Shown here: one piece after another, positions 27,201 through 36,985 of the stretch
How positions within the stretch are numbered: the stretch's first letter is position 1
Layout: each line of letters opens with the position of its first letter
From: Pelagicoccus sp. SDUM812003
GTDB taxonomy: Bacteria; Verrucomicrobiota; Verrucomicrobiia; Opitutales; Opitutaceae
Assembly: GCF_031127815.1 (NCBI RefSeq)
Contig: NZ_JARXHY010000010.1
Span: 1 to 64,000 of the forward strand
Direction: 5' to 3'
Length of the DNA stretch: 64,000 nucleotides
Program-made: the position numbers and the translations under genes
The notes under the pieces: model-generated
The model's database searches: none
Seen by the model: the letters and a program-made list of their open reading frames with translations, nothing else
Told to the model about the DNA's origin: nothing

Positions 27201-27956
27201 CTTCGGCTCGTAGCGCAAGGCGGCGTAGAGGCGTTGATCCTCGGAGAAGGCCTGATCCTGTTTGTATTTCTCATCTTCATACAGAGCGTTCACGCGGACC
27301 GCCAGTTCGTCTTCGAGGATCACGCGATTCAAGTCGAAGCTGCTGCGAATGGTTCCGTAGCTGCCGAACCTGAGCTCGACCTGACCGGAATTGTCGAAGC
27401 TCGCGCCCTTCAAGCCGGCGTTGATGATACCGGCCGGACTGCCCTGTCCGAAAAGGATGGAATTCGCACCGCGTTGCAGGTCGACGCGTTCGACGTTGTA
27501 GGAATCCCAAGGAATGTCGCTACGGAAGAAATCGCGAGTGTTGTCGGCTTCCGCCAAGCCTCGCACGCGAGTGTTCTGATTGGGGGAAATGGTGTCCTCG
27601 TTCAGCTGAGAGGCGTCGCCGAGCCCCGCGAAGTTTCCCTTGGTTCCCCCAACTTCGGTGCCAGTCGTGTACTGGAGAAGAGAGGAGTTGTCGGTGGCGC
27701 CGACATCGTTTAAAAACTCTTTGGTGACGACGGAAACGGCGCTGCCGATGTCGCGTAGCTCGGTGGAGAGTCGGTTGCCGGCGAGAGTGGTGGCAGCGTT
27801 GTAGCCTTGGGTTTCATCGCCAGTCACTTCGAAAGGAGACAGGGTAAAGATCTCCTCTTCATCGTCCGGCGTCGACTGGGCATTCGCGCAGGCCAGCGGG
27901 ACGAGCAGGGCGGCGCAAAAGCCAGCCCGGATTGGGGTGTTCGATTTGATGTTCAT
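24258..27956 (-). CDS. Large TonB-dependent outer-membrane receptor (Opitutaceae type)
   Basis: This 1232-residue protein has a signal peptide (MNIKSNTPIRAGFCAALLVPLACANAQ) and the segment EEIFTLSPFEVTG, typical of Verrucomicrobial receptors and probably serving as TonB box. A plug domain follows (NRLSTELRDIGSAVSVVTKEFLND, RGLAEADNTRDFF, ERVDLQRGANSILFGQGSPAG). The long C-terminal 22-strand barrel ends in the aromatic WSISNTFSF. It should import a glycan fragment across the outer membrane with TonB/ExbBD energy. No SusD partner is encoded nearby, as is usual outside Bacteroidota. It heads the minus-strand glucan cluster; AGGAACCT lies directly before the ATG. The substrate assignment to alpha-glucan rests on neighbours only. 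Confidence 0.93.
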   Translation of the reverse strand: MNIKSNTPIRAGFCAALLVPLACANAQSTPDDEEEIFTLSPFEVTGDETQGYNAATTLAGNRLSTELRDIGSAVSVVTKEFLNDVGATDNSSLLQYTTGTEVGGTKGNFAGLGDASQLNEDTISPNQNTRVRGLAEADNTRDFFRSDIPWDSYNVERVDLQRGANSILFGQGSPAGIINAGLKGASFDNSGQVELRFGSYGTIRSSFDLNRVILEDELAVRVNALYEDEKYKQDQAFSEDQRLYAALRYEPKALNRNGSHAILKANFESGNIDSNNPRFLPPADAITPWFTDLNQATYNQFQAYDHLSGRANHGQSRVNLASGPANPAYEPVIGNFGFPAARPGPAVFFDGSGQSMYVTDIIGAFVAGGIGPDGNVDGGIDAIPDNGWVSLQGTGQWAINANAPYSKAGLWKNNLITDPSIFDFYNNLIDGDSKREWQDFSVTNISFSQTFLENTVGYSIDYNAEQYENGQKALLPGEVRLQIDPMAVYGDGTPDAGQVEGGEPYANGTPNPNVGRPFVSSNNAWSNRSNDRDREALRATAFVEYDFDKGDGNWLGRILGTHTATGFLGKETLETDARAWQRYGIFDDAFYTLSGRQADRFNAMTPVQMVYLGDSLLGRSMQGANIPVVSGDLTMNSGSINYFDSTWNSSVDPAAPWINGFYLPGSGDELSTQSENPANYVGWTSMPLSIVDVEASAANRDRLTTSAALNKAETESQALILQSKWLDRSIVTTYGWRKDDASSWAFSMTPNDFDAANDRGAMDLSPSSYKLPSVGKEVEVQSRSYGIVAHVTDIPGLREIGQKLPVELSLYYNQSTNFKPDSSRVDLYGLPHPAPSGKTVDKGIRLETRDGRYSLRVNHYETTNSNASSTQINAASIGNWMQLNQNFANVFEYNILPWGYDASQAGSDTDVFGDDGLPMRYNYHRFYTDELAAEPGAIVSDDGNWVVNPNFEHAVLDAVRAFQRSVDPRFYEAWGINTFGDFGPSTGEVFYSVPDGFTIIEDNVSEGWEYELSAQPTDNWRISFNASKTDARRLNVGNENIREFMNLVSEALSVQNGLGRMHHYWGTEDVVTAGKNWYDGEGLVGAPGSEWRLAQLVEGATVPELREWRMNLVTNYAFDDGRFSGLNLGGGVRYQSSVIIAYPPTGDPNDPTTVEYDLDDPIEGPSETNYDLWVGYGKTLSENLDWRIQLNVSNAFSGGDDLIPITAQPDGTFAAYRIAPTRTWSISNTFSF

Positions 27957-28521
27957 AGGTTCCTAGATTTGTTCATTCATGGGATCGCTCGTTTCCGGCT
28001 GTCTAGCTCTCCCGTCGAATGACCGGACCTCTCGTCGAACCTAGCGATAAGGGCCTAGCTCGCAACAAGATCAGATCACCCCGCCCTTCGCCGCTCTTCG
28101 TTCGCTCATCCAAATGACCATCGCCCGAAAGCGATGGAACGTTGTAGCAGCGACAAAAGGAATGGGAGGGCGCCAACATCGGCTGAGAAGACAGGTACTT
28201 GGGGTGTTAGTCGTTTTGGGATGCCCAAAGCCCGGAACGAACTCTGGAGCTCAGCCAATCAAGACCATCCTCCGCCCCTCAGCCTTAGCCAGAGCGACGT
28301 CGATGGCCCAACTCGGTCGAACCGCCTGTAGATTATCAGCTTGGCCTGCAGATGACTAGCCCCCTATATTGGTAGTTTTGATACCCCCCACTATTAGATG
28401 CTGACAATCTGCAGCTTACGAACACCCCAGGGCTTTCGCGCTAGAATGCCCGGCGATCGTCCCCTCGTAACTAATGGCGACGCTCGTCCGCCCACTCTTG
28501 GAAGCAGCGGGAACACCTAGT

Positions 28522-28563
28522 CGCGATCGCCCCGTGAACCACCTATTCCCAAAGGCGATCGCG
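28522..28563. promoter_or_regulatory. Pair of 10-bp inverted repeats in the divergent control region
   Basis: CGCGATCGCC at 28522-28531 is repeated as its exact reverse complement GGCGATCGCG at 28554-28563, with 22 bases between. Each arm contains the palindrome GCGATCGC or CGATCG. It could be a paired operator or a long-looped hairpin in the esterase mRNA leader. Confidence 0.35.
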
Positions 28564-28618
28564 TCCATTTTGTCTTAACAACCCGCCCTCGATTCGTATC
28601 CTTTTCGCCACTACGTAT

Positions 28619-28646
28619 TTTGCGACAAATAAGAAAATTTGCGACA
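28619..28646 (+). promoter_or_regulatory. Direct repeat TTTGCGACA, two copies 19 bp apart
   Basis: The 9-mer occurs at 28619-28627 and 28638-28646, a 19-bp period close to two helical turns, about 90-110 bases upstream of the esterase start. The spacing fits binding of a dimeric activator such as a LuxR- or AraC-type regulator. No match to a known site was recognised. Confidence 0.35.
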
Positions 28647-28732
28647 TGTCCGCATCCGTCGCGCAAACATTCCACCCCCTACTCCGTCAATTCGACATTC
28701 TATCCACCTCCAATCGTTCAAATCATCCAAAC

Positions 28733-29914
28733 ATGGTACGCCCCTTACCCCTCATCGCTCTCGCATCATTGCTGCTCACAAGCGCTCACGCTCAGCAAGC
28801 CAACGTGAACCTCGACTGGAATCCACAGGCGAACACGGAAAACCTCACCCCTTTCAGCGCTCCTCTCAACTCGCCGGAAGTTCACGATGACCAGACCGTG
28901 ACCTTTCGCGTCAAAGCTCCTGAAGCGCTAGATGTTCAGCTCAACGGAGCTATCCTGGCCGCGGTGGGAAAGTCCTGGGGAGACACCCTTCCCTTCGCCA
29001 AGGGCGACGACGGCATCTGGGAGCTCACTATCGGCCCTCTTCGCCCCGACATGTACGCCTACCTTATCCTCATCGATGACGTGCAAGTCGCCGACCCGGC
29101 CAACACCATCGCCTCCTTCACCGGCATGCCGCCCTACAGCCAGCTGGTAGTGCATGGAGACGGTCCCGCCTACTACGACGCTCGTGAGGTTCCGCATGGC
29201 TCCATCACCCGCCACATCTACCACTCCGACGTCACCGGCGGCGAACGCGATATCTATGTGTATACGCCTCCTGGATACGACGCTTCGAAATCCTACCCTG
29301 TGCTCTACCTCGTAGGCGGCAGCGGCGAGCTCCCGCACAACTGGATGTACGACGGGCGAGCGAATTTCATCATGGACAACCTGATCGCGGAGGGAAAAGC
29401 GGAGCCCATGATCATCGCCATCCCCAACAATCAGGTCATCCACCGAAACCACCCGCAACACGTCGAGCATACCTTCGACCTCTTCGAACGCGAGCTGCGC
29501 GAACATGTCGTCCCTCTCGTGGACGAAACCTACTCCACCATTCCGGAGCCAGAGGGTCGAGCGTTGTCGGGTCTCTCCATGGGCGGACGCCACACCATGT
29601 TCGTTGGGCTCAACTCACTCGACCTCTTCGGCTCTTTCGGCATTCTCAGCGCTGGCGACGTCGATGCCGAGGAATCCTTGGCCGACTTCCTCAACGACCC
29701 GCAAGCTAACGAAAAAGTCGACTACCTCTTCGTGGGCCAGGGCAAACTGGAGGCTGAAGGCTTTTTCGGTGCCCGAGTCGACGGTTTGATCAAAGCCTTG
29801 GAGAACCATCAGATCGAGCACGAGTATTACGTGGGCGGATACGGCGGCCACGACTGGTCCACCTGGCGCCACCTGCTCTACTATCGTTTCCTTCCGAATC
29901 TGTGGAGGGAGTAA
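28733..29914 (+). CDS. Secreted CE1-like carbohydrate esterase with N-terminal CBM48-like domain
   Basis: The ATG at 28733 (393 residues) is chosen because it opens a clear signal peptide (MVRPLPLIALASLLLTSAHAQ). Residues about 45-140 form an E-set/CBM48-like domain (VTFRVKAPEALDVQLNG, DGIWELTIGPL, YAYLILIDD). The alpha/beta-hydrolase domain follows: YPVLYLVGGSGE, nucleophile Ser282 in LSGLSMGGRH, and the likely catalytic His in YGGHDWSTWR. This arrangement is shared with Fes-like and CE1 acetyl or feruloyl esterases that remove acyl groups from polysaccharide side chains. It is divergent from the glucan operon and followed 138 bases later by a second esterase, so the two probably work on the same acylated glycan. 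The exact acyl group is unknown. Confidence 0.88.
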   Translation: MVRPLPLIALASLLLTSAHAQQANVNLDWNPQANTENLTPFSAPLNSPEVHDDQTVTFRVKAPEALDVQLNGAILAAVGKSWGDTLPFAKGDDGIWELTIGPLRPDMYAYLILIDDVQVADPANTIASFTGMPPYSQLVVHGDGPAYYDAREVPHGSITRHIYHSDVTGGERDIYVYTPPGYDASKSYPVLYLVGGSGELPHNWMYDGRANFIMDNLIAEGKAEPMIIAIPNNQVIHRNHPQHVEHTFDLFERELREHVVPLVDETYSTIPEPEGRALSGLSMGGRHTMFVGLNSLDLFGSFGILSAGDVDAEESLADFLNDPQANEKVDYLFVGQGKLEAEGFFGARVDGLIKALENHQIEHEYYVGGYGGHDWSTWRHLLYYRFLPNLWRE

Positions 29915-30052
29915 GCTCCCGCTCGCAGCCTATAAAGAGAGCGCAATCTTGCTGGCGGTTTCTGGTCGAGACAAACGTTTACAGCTATAGACGTGCCTAT
30001 CGTATTTGCGACCGTGGTTCCGTTTCGAGCCCCGCCCCCCCTTTCAATTCTC

Positions 30053-30895
30053 ATGAAAAAACTGCTTCTCACTCTCACCTTCGTTGGCGTCGTTCTAGGA
30101 GCCGCCAATCTATCAGCCCAAGACGAGGACTTCTATATCTTCCTGTGCTTCGGCCAGTCCAACATGGAAGGTTACCCCGGCATACCGGAGTCCGAGAAGG
30201 GTCCGGTCGATCCACGCTTTCAGGTGCTCGCAGCGGTCGACTTTCCAGAGATGGGCCGCGAGAAAGGCCAATGGTACACCGCCGTGCCGCCGCTCAGCCG
30301 CCCACCAGCTGGACTGAGCCCTGCCGACTACTTCGGCCGCGCCCTGGTAGCAGAGTTGCCTGAGGACAAGAAGGTGGGCGTCATCAACGTCGCCGTGGGT
30401 GGCACCAAGATCGAGCTCTTCGACGAAACGACCCGCGAGGCCTACCTCGCCGACGCTCCGGACTGGCTGCACGGCATCGCCAGCGCCTACGACAAGGATC
30501 CCTACGCTCGCCTCGTTGAGATGGGCAAGCTGGCCCAAAAGGACGGAGTGATCAAAGGCATCCTGCTGCACCAAGGCGAGTCCAACACCGGCGATCAGGA
30601 GTGGCCCGCCAAGGTCAAGACCATCTACCGAAACCTCCTGAGCGATCTCGACCTGCAGGCGGAAGACGTCCCCCTCATCGCAGGCGAAGTGGTCGCCGCC
30701 GACCAAAACGGAAAATGCGCCAGCATGAACGAGATCATTCGCACCCTGCCGGAAACCATTCCCACCGCCCACGTCGTTTCTTCCGAGGGCTGTCCGGACA
30801 CCGAGGACGACCTGCACTTCTCGCCCGAGGGCTATCAGATGCTGGGCGAGCGCTATGCGAAGGTCATGCTCGATCTTCTGGAAGAGAGCGAATAG
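30053..30895 (+). CDS. Secreted SASA/CE6-type acetyl esterase
   Basis: The ATG at 30053 (280 residues) begins a signal peptide (MKKLLLTLTFVGVVLGAANLSAQ). The SGNH-like domain shows the block I nucleophile in CFGQSNMEG, the INVAVGGTKIE block, LLHQGESNT and the C-terminal Asp/His region DDLHFSPEGYQMLGERYA. These match the sialate O-acetylesterase / CE6 acetylxylan-esterase family, which removes O-acetyl groups from polysaccharides. It follows the CE1-like esterase on the same strand with a 138-base gap that could contain its own promoter. A weak inverted repeat, TGTAGTT...AACTACA at 30907-30927, follows the stop codon. Confidence 0.9.
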   Translation: MKKLLLTLTFVGVVLGAANLSAQDEDFYIFLCFGQSNMEGYPGIPESEKGPVDPRFQVLAAVDFPEMGREKGQWYTAVPPLSRPPAGLSPADYFGRALVAELPEDKKVGVINVAVGGTKIELFDETTREAYLADAPDWLHGIASAYDKDPYARLVEMGKLAQKDGVIKGILLHQGESNTGDQEWPAKVKTIYRNLLSDLDLQAEDVPLIAGEVVAADQNGKCASMNEIIRTLPETIPTAHVVSSEGCPDTEDDLHFSPEGYQMLGERYAKVMLDLLEESE

Positions 30896-31037
30896 CTCCG
30901 TCTCACTGTAGTTTTATTTCAACTACACAGCACATCTCACAGACTTGGGCTTGACGGCTCGAGCCATATCATTCTCTCAATCTGGCGATTTGCGAGTGAC
31001 GAAGCGCCGCTTTGCCGTTCTACTCGGATCACCTTTC

Positions 31038-31427
31038 ATGAGCGGCATTTCAGACCTGAACACCTTGCTTCGAACGATGGATCCGGTGGCTTCGCAAGAA
31101 ACCTTCGTTTTCGTTTCGATTCTTCACGAAGCCATACCATCGACGCTGGTGTCATGCGGTCGCTTCAAGGAAGCTGAAGGCATCACCCTCATCTGCGAGG
31201 AGCGAGAAGCCTTGAAGCACAACCTGTCCTACGATTGCCAATACCGGCGCATCACGCTCAACGTTCATTCCTCTCTGCAAGCGGTCGGATTCCTCGCCGC
31301 CATTTCCCACGCTCTAGCAGCAGCGGAAATCCCCTGCAACGTGGTATCCGCATTCTATCACGACCACCTCTTCATCCCCGTTCCCCAAGCCGAGCAGGCC
31401 CTTCAGGTCCTGCGGTCGTTCGCCTAG
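31038..31427 (+). CDS. ACT-domain protein
   Basis: Starting at the ATG at 31038 gives a compact 129-residue protein; the longer reading adds 31 residues without domain content. It resembles small proteins with two ACT-like halves: SQETFVFVSI near the start of the first, and 'SLQAVGFLAAISHALAAAEIPCNVVSAFYHDHLFIP' character in the second, where GFLA and the hydrophobic beta-alpha-beta pattern fit the ACT fold. ACT domains bind small ligands, often amino acids. The protein has no enzyme domain, so a binding or regulatory role is likely but unproven. It stands alone between the esterases and a small hypothetical gene. Confidence 0.75.
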   Translation: MSGISDLNTLLRTMDPVASQETFVFVSILHEAIPSTLVSCGRFKEAEGITLICEEREALKHNLSYDCQYRRITLNVHSSLQAVGFLAAISHALAAAEIPCNVVSAFYHDHLFIPVPQAEQALQVLRSFA

Positions 31428-31682
31428 ACCTCGCCTCCCGCGGAGATCTACCGCAGCTTCAGCGAACGGTTTTGAAGCGTCGCTCGCTGACGGCGGAAGC
31501 TCGCTTGCGATACGGTTTCGCTTCCTTCCCCTGCGAGCCAGTCAACCGCGAGCGCTAGAGTACGCTCTCTGAGTAGCCGATCCTAGGCGGCAGCCCGACC
31601 TGAGAATGGTGGGGCTCGCAGGCGCTTTGGACTTCATTTTACACGAATTTTAAGCGAATCTGCGCGTCGAATCCAAACGTCT

Positions 31683-31952
31683 ATGAACGCATCGCCAACG
31701 CCTGATTACACCAACACCCCAGCCGAACCGCTGGTCCCTAGCCCGTCCACTCTGTGGGCGAATCCGACCAAGAGCCGCCCTCGCATCCAGATGCCAACTA
31801 CGGCGAATGGCCAAACGAACGGCAAAAAGTCCGACCTACCGCTTTGCATCGGACCGCTCGGAGGCAAACGCTACGCCTCGCTCGGCTCGCGCCCGGAATC
31901 GATGCGCGAACGCTCCTTCACGCTGAACCAGCGAAATCGAAGCGTCGACTAG
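31683..31952 (+). CDS. Small hypothetical protein (89 aa)
   Basis: No family is recognised. The predicted product is Pro/Ser/Thr/Arg-rich and appears disordered, without a signal peptide or membrane segment. Its codons favour G/C at third positions, as in neighbouring genes. A good intrinsic terminator begins 28 bases after its stop, supporting transcription in this direction. No ribosome binding site is obvious, and an overlapping frame is also open, so the call is tentative. Confidence 0.4.
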   Translation: MNASPTPDYTNTPAEPLVPSPSTLWANPTKSRPRIQMPTTANGQTNGKKSDLPLCIGPLGGKRYASLGSRPESMRERSFTLNQRNRSVD

Positions 31953-31979
31953 GGCGACGCCGTATCCACTTTTCATGAC

Positions 31980-32014
31980 AACCGGTCCGCCTCGAAGGCG
32001 ACGACCGGTTTTTT
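31980..32014 (+). terminator. Intrinsic terminator
   Basis: The stem AACCGGTCCGCC pairs with GGCG-(AC bulge)-GACCGGTT around a TCGAA loop and runs straight into TTTTTT at 32009-32014. It ends the transcript of the small hypothetical gene. Confidence 0.8.
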
Positions 32015-32161
32015 CGCTTTCTAGCGACAGCAGCCGCAGTCTTGACCCGCAAGCGAAGAGCAGGTATCTCTGAAATCGATTCCGCCTGCCAACTCTTCAT
32101 CCCCTGCAAATGTCGAGCCGCCCTCCCACGGCCTCGCCATGCCTGGACCGCTCGTCTCACC

Positions 32162-33265
32162 ATGCTGAAAGCCCTGATCAAGATGCGCCGCTCCGAGGAC
32201 GCGACCTCCGCCGCGGTCTCCTTCGCTCTGGCGATTTCCGTTTTCACCACCTTGATCGCCATCTTCTACATTCGCTCGCAGAAGGAAGCCGATCTCGGCA
32301 AGACCATCTACCTGATCACGGGCGACTTCAAACCCTACACCGGGCAGTCACTGGCGGAAAACGGCACCCTGTCCGCCGTGGTGGAAGCCACCTTTCGCCG
32401 CATGGGCTACCAAGCGGAGTTCATCTTCAGCCCTTGGGAAGAGGGCCTCAACCGCCTGGAGGCCAGCGAAACCGATACCGAAGCCCGAGCCGCCTTCCCC
32501 TTCCGGCTCAGTCCGGAGCGGCAAGCCCGATTCGACTACTGCGAGGTTCCGCTGTTGGAGCTCGAGTCCTCCCTGTTCTACCTGCAGCCCCCTGAGCCGC
32601 CTACGGGAGGCGGTCAGATCCGCGACTACCTGGAAACGCTGCCCGTCATCCTGGTTTCAGGCTACGCCTACCCGGAGTCGTATCAGGCCCAAGCCCGGAA
32701 AAACGGGTCGATCTCCGCGCCCAACGCGGTGGAAGCCCTCGCGATCCTGCTGGCCAACGATTCGCCCCACGTCCTGCTCGAATCAACGGAGGTGGCCCTG
32801 CAAACCGTTCGCAACCACTTCGCCGGCCGCACCCAGTACCTGCGCTCCTTGCTCTTCGAGGACCCCGAAGACCGCAATCCGCTCTTCCTGCTCTGGGCTC
32901 GCGGAAACCCCAACAATCAAAAGCTTCGACAGTCGTTCGACCGGGCCTTGCTCGAACTGAAGGCCTCGGGCGAGTACGAGGAGATCTTCAACCGGGTCAA
33001 CCGGGAGCTCGACTCGGCCTGGACCTATTCCATCGCCTCCCGCGATCCCAACGCCAACATTCTGGCGGAATCTGCCCGCGGCCGCTTCGTGGTTCCCAGC
33101 GGCACCCTGGTGGTGGTCGAGCGCTGGGGCGACGCCTTCTATCCAGCGAAAGAGCCCAGGGCCTCGTCCGACTTCAAAACCCAGATTCGCTTCGTCACCG
33201 GTCCAGTTGCCGGAAGCCGAGCCACCATCGACGGGGAGACCGTCGACTTTCATCCAACTCAATGA
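32162..33265 (+). CDS. Membrane-tethered solute-binding protein (SBP_bac_3-like)
   Basis: The ATG at 32162 (367 residues) is chosen because it places a single transmembrane helix at residues 15-37 (AAVSFALAISVFTTLIAIFYI). The outside part resembles family 3 periplasmic binding proteins: GDFKPYTGQSLAENGTLSAVVEATFRRMGY at the start of lobe 1, then EEGLNRLEASETDTEARAAFPF, YCEVPLLELESSLFY, and later KLRQSFDRALLELKASGEYEEIFNR near the end. A C-terminal extension (about residues 310-367) is beta-rich and unusual. No ABC permease, ATPase or kinase domain is present or adjacent. Its stop is 7 bases before the next gene, so both are one unit. The ligand is unknown. Confidence 0.8.
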   Translation: MLKALIKMRRSEDATSAAVSFALAISVFTTLIAIFYIRSQKEADLGKTIYLITGDFKPYTGQSLAENGTLSAVVEATFRRMGYQAEFIFSPWEEGLNRLEASETDTEARAAFPFRLSPERQARFDYCEVPLLELESSLFYLQPPEPPTGGGQIRDYLETLPVILVSGYAYPESYQAQARKNGSISAPNAVEALAILLANDSPHVLLESTEVALQTVRNHFAGRTQYLRSLLFEDPEDRNPLFLLWARGNPNNQKLRQSFDRALLELKASGEYEEIFNRVNRELDSAWTYSIASRDPNANILAESARGRFVVPSGTLVVVERWGDAFYPAKEPRASSDFKTQIRFVTGPVAGSRATIDGETVDFHPTQ

Positions 33266-33272
33266 CCCTCCT

Positions 33273-34538
33273 ATGAAAACCGACGAATACAGACGCCTGC
33301 ACCAAAAGGATCGCTCCCTGCGATCCTGGGCAAACCGATTCGGTCCCGCCCTCCTGATCGGCCTCTACGAAATCCTGCTGGTGCTCTTCCTCCTGGTCGA
33401 ACTGGACGTGCTCGCGGTAGGGAACCTGCGAGCCACCAACCAAGCGCTGATGCTGGTGGCCTTGTTTTTCCTCCCTTTCGTGGTGCTGGCCCTCTCTTCC
33501 ACCCTCAAGTCGCTGCGCCTCAACCTGCAAGGGCACGAGATGGAAATGGAGTTCAACGAGCTCAAGAAGCGGGTCGACGGAGAGTTTCGCCAGATGGGAA
33601 ACGAAGTCGCGGATCGCCTGGGCGATTCGCAGGAAATCCTCTTCACCATCCTCGGCGGCTCCCTAGGCGAAGCCTCGCGGCGCGCCAAGCAAGGGCCCTT
33701 GCTCATCGGCAGCAAGCAGTTCCGCTCCTCCCGCCTGCTGGCTCACCTGCTGCAGCAAAAACTGATCCGCGACGGCGTCGACATCCCAGCTCGCGTGGTC
33801 TTCCCCAACGGCAGCACCCTCAACAACTTCGCCGGCATCGCCTACGGCCACATCGACGCCTACGTGGAATACACCGCCACCGCCGCCCCCTTCCTCAAGG
33901 TCGACCCGCGTAACAAGGATGTGGATACGGTGGTGGAGGAACTGAACGAGCGCTGCTTCGACCGCGGCATACGCTGGCTCAAGCCCTTCAACGCTCGCGA
34001 CAACTACTTCATCATCATTCGGCGCGACGTGGCGGAGAGTCGCGGCATCCGCACCGTCAGCCAGCTCGCCACCCACTCCCCCGATCTCACCTTCGCCGCC
34101 CTCAACGAATTCTTCGGACGAGCCGACGGCTACGAGGGCCTCCGCCATCACTACGGCTTCAACTTCAAAAACGTGGAGAACCGCATCGCCAGCGGATACA
34201 AGCTGCTCGACGAAGGCGAAGCGGACGCCACCATCGGCTGGGAGTCGCACATCGAACGCGATCGCAAGGACAAGTACGCCTTCCTCATCGACGATCGAAA
34301 CTACTTCCCGAACTACATGGCCCTCCCGGTAGTCAGAGCGGAGATCTTGGAAATCCACCCGGAAATCCTCCAAGTCTGGTCCAGCTTCGACAAGCGCATC
34401 GACACCGACGCCCTGCGAACGAACTGCGAGCTGGCCCTCAACCGAGGCGACCGAGAGGACGACTACCGCACCGTAGCCGCCGACCTGCTCGACCCGACAC
34501 AAGCCCCGTCCAGCCCCGAAGCCGCGCCCGCGGGCTAG
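33273..34538 (+). CDS. OpuAC-type glycine-betaine-binding domain fused to two membrane helices
   Basis: From the ATG at 33273 the protein has 421 residues. It opens with an Arg/Lys-rich N-terminus, helices at about 24-45 and 56-77, and a predicted coiled coil at about 85-125. Residues about 141-400 match the substrate-binding domain of OpuA/ProX-type transporters: GPLLIGSKQFRSSRLLAHLL, a DAYVEYTATAAPF loop, and IASGYKLLDEGEADATIGWE. Known OpuAC domains lie outside the cell and recruit compatible solutes to a permease. Here no permease or ATPase is encoded, and the positive-inside rule puts the binding domain in the cytoplasm. It is co-transcribed with the tethered SBP_bac_3-like protein. A sensory role is a reasonable but untested alternative to transport. 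Confidence 0.85.
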   Translation: MKTDEYRRLHQKDRSLRSWANRFGPALLIGLYEILLVLFLLVELDVLAVGNLRATNQALMLVALFFLPFVVLALSSTLKSLRLNLQGHEMEMEFNELKKRVDGEFRQMGNEVADRLGDSQEILFTILGGSLGEASRRAKQGPLLIGSKQFRSSRLLAHLLQQKLIRDGVDIPARVVFPNGSTLNNFAGIAYGHIDAYVEYTATAAPFLKVDPRNKDVDTVVEELNERCFDRGIRWLKPFNARDNYFIIIRRDVAESRGIRTVSQLATHSPDLTFAALNEFFGRADGYEGLRHHYGFNFKNVENRIASGYKLLDEGEADATIGWESHIERDRKDKYAFLIDDRNYFPNYMALPVVRAEILEIHPEILQVWSSFDKRIDTDALRTNCELALNRGDREDDYRTVAADLLDPTQAPSSPEAAPAG

Positions 34539-34634
34539 CCAGAGAGCCTTCCAAGCGCCGAATCCGAAAGGATTCGTTCCACGCAATCCGCCTATCTTGT
34601 TGACCCTTCGCTCCAAGCGAATACTCGTGAACTC

Positions 34635-34653
34635 CCCTCTTAAAGAAAGAGGG
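34635..34653 (+). promoter_or_regulatory. Hairpin in the leader of the isocitrate dehydrogenase gene
   Basis: CCCTCTT-(AAAGA)-AAGAGGG forms a perfect 7-bp stem 26 bases before the ATG of icd. It is not followed by a T-run. It could stabilise the mRNA, end the upstream transcript weakly, or be an operator. Confidence 0.4.
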
Positions 34654-34661
34654 ACAGCTAA

Positions 34662-36908
<2,247 letters not shown>

Positions 36909-36920
36909 AGGTAGGGCGTG

Positions 36921-36965
36921 ACCGCCGGGCACGCCGCTCGACACGCACCGCCGGGCACGCCGCTC
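36921..36965 (+). repeat. 19-bp direct repeat after icd
   Basis: ACCGCCGGGCACGCCGCTC occurs at 36921-36939 and again at 36947-36965, between the icd stop and its terminator. No function is recognised; it may be a slippage duplication. Confidence 0.7.
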
Positions 36966-36985
36966 TCCACCAACCCAATTCCCTA

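Larger units (their letters stand above)
27957..28732. other. Divergent control region between the glucan operon and the esterase genes
   Basis: These 776 bases separate two divergent transcription units and must hold both promoters. The sequence between 27957 and about 28500 shows no gene. The part nearest the esterase gene carries a paired inverted repeat and a direct repeat, listed separately. No standard -35/-10 pair was confidently recognised. Confidence 0.6.

Noticed and set aside
16279-31427. SusC/SusD-type Bacteroidota polysaccharide locus
   Set aside because: No SusD-like lipoprotein gene occurs; the receptor has the Verrucomicrobial LSPFEV-type N-terminus and a different operon design.
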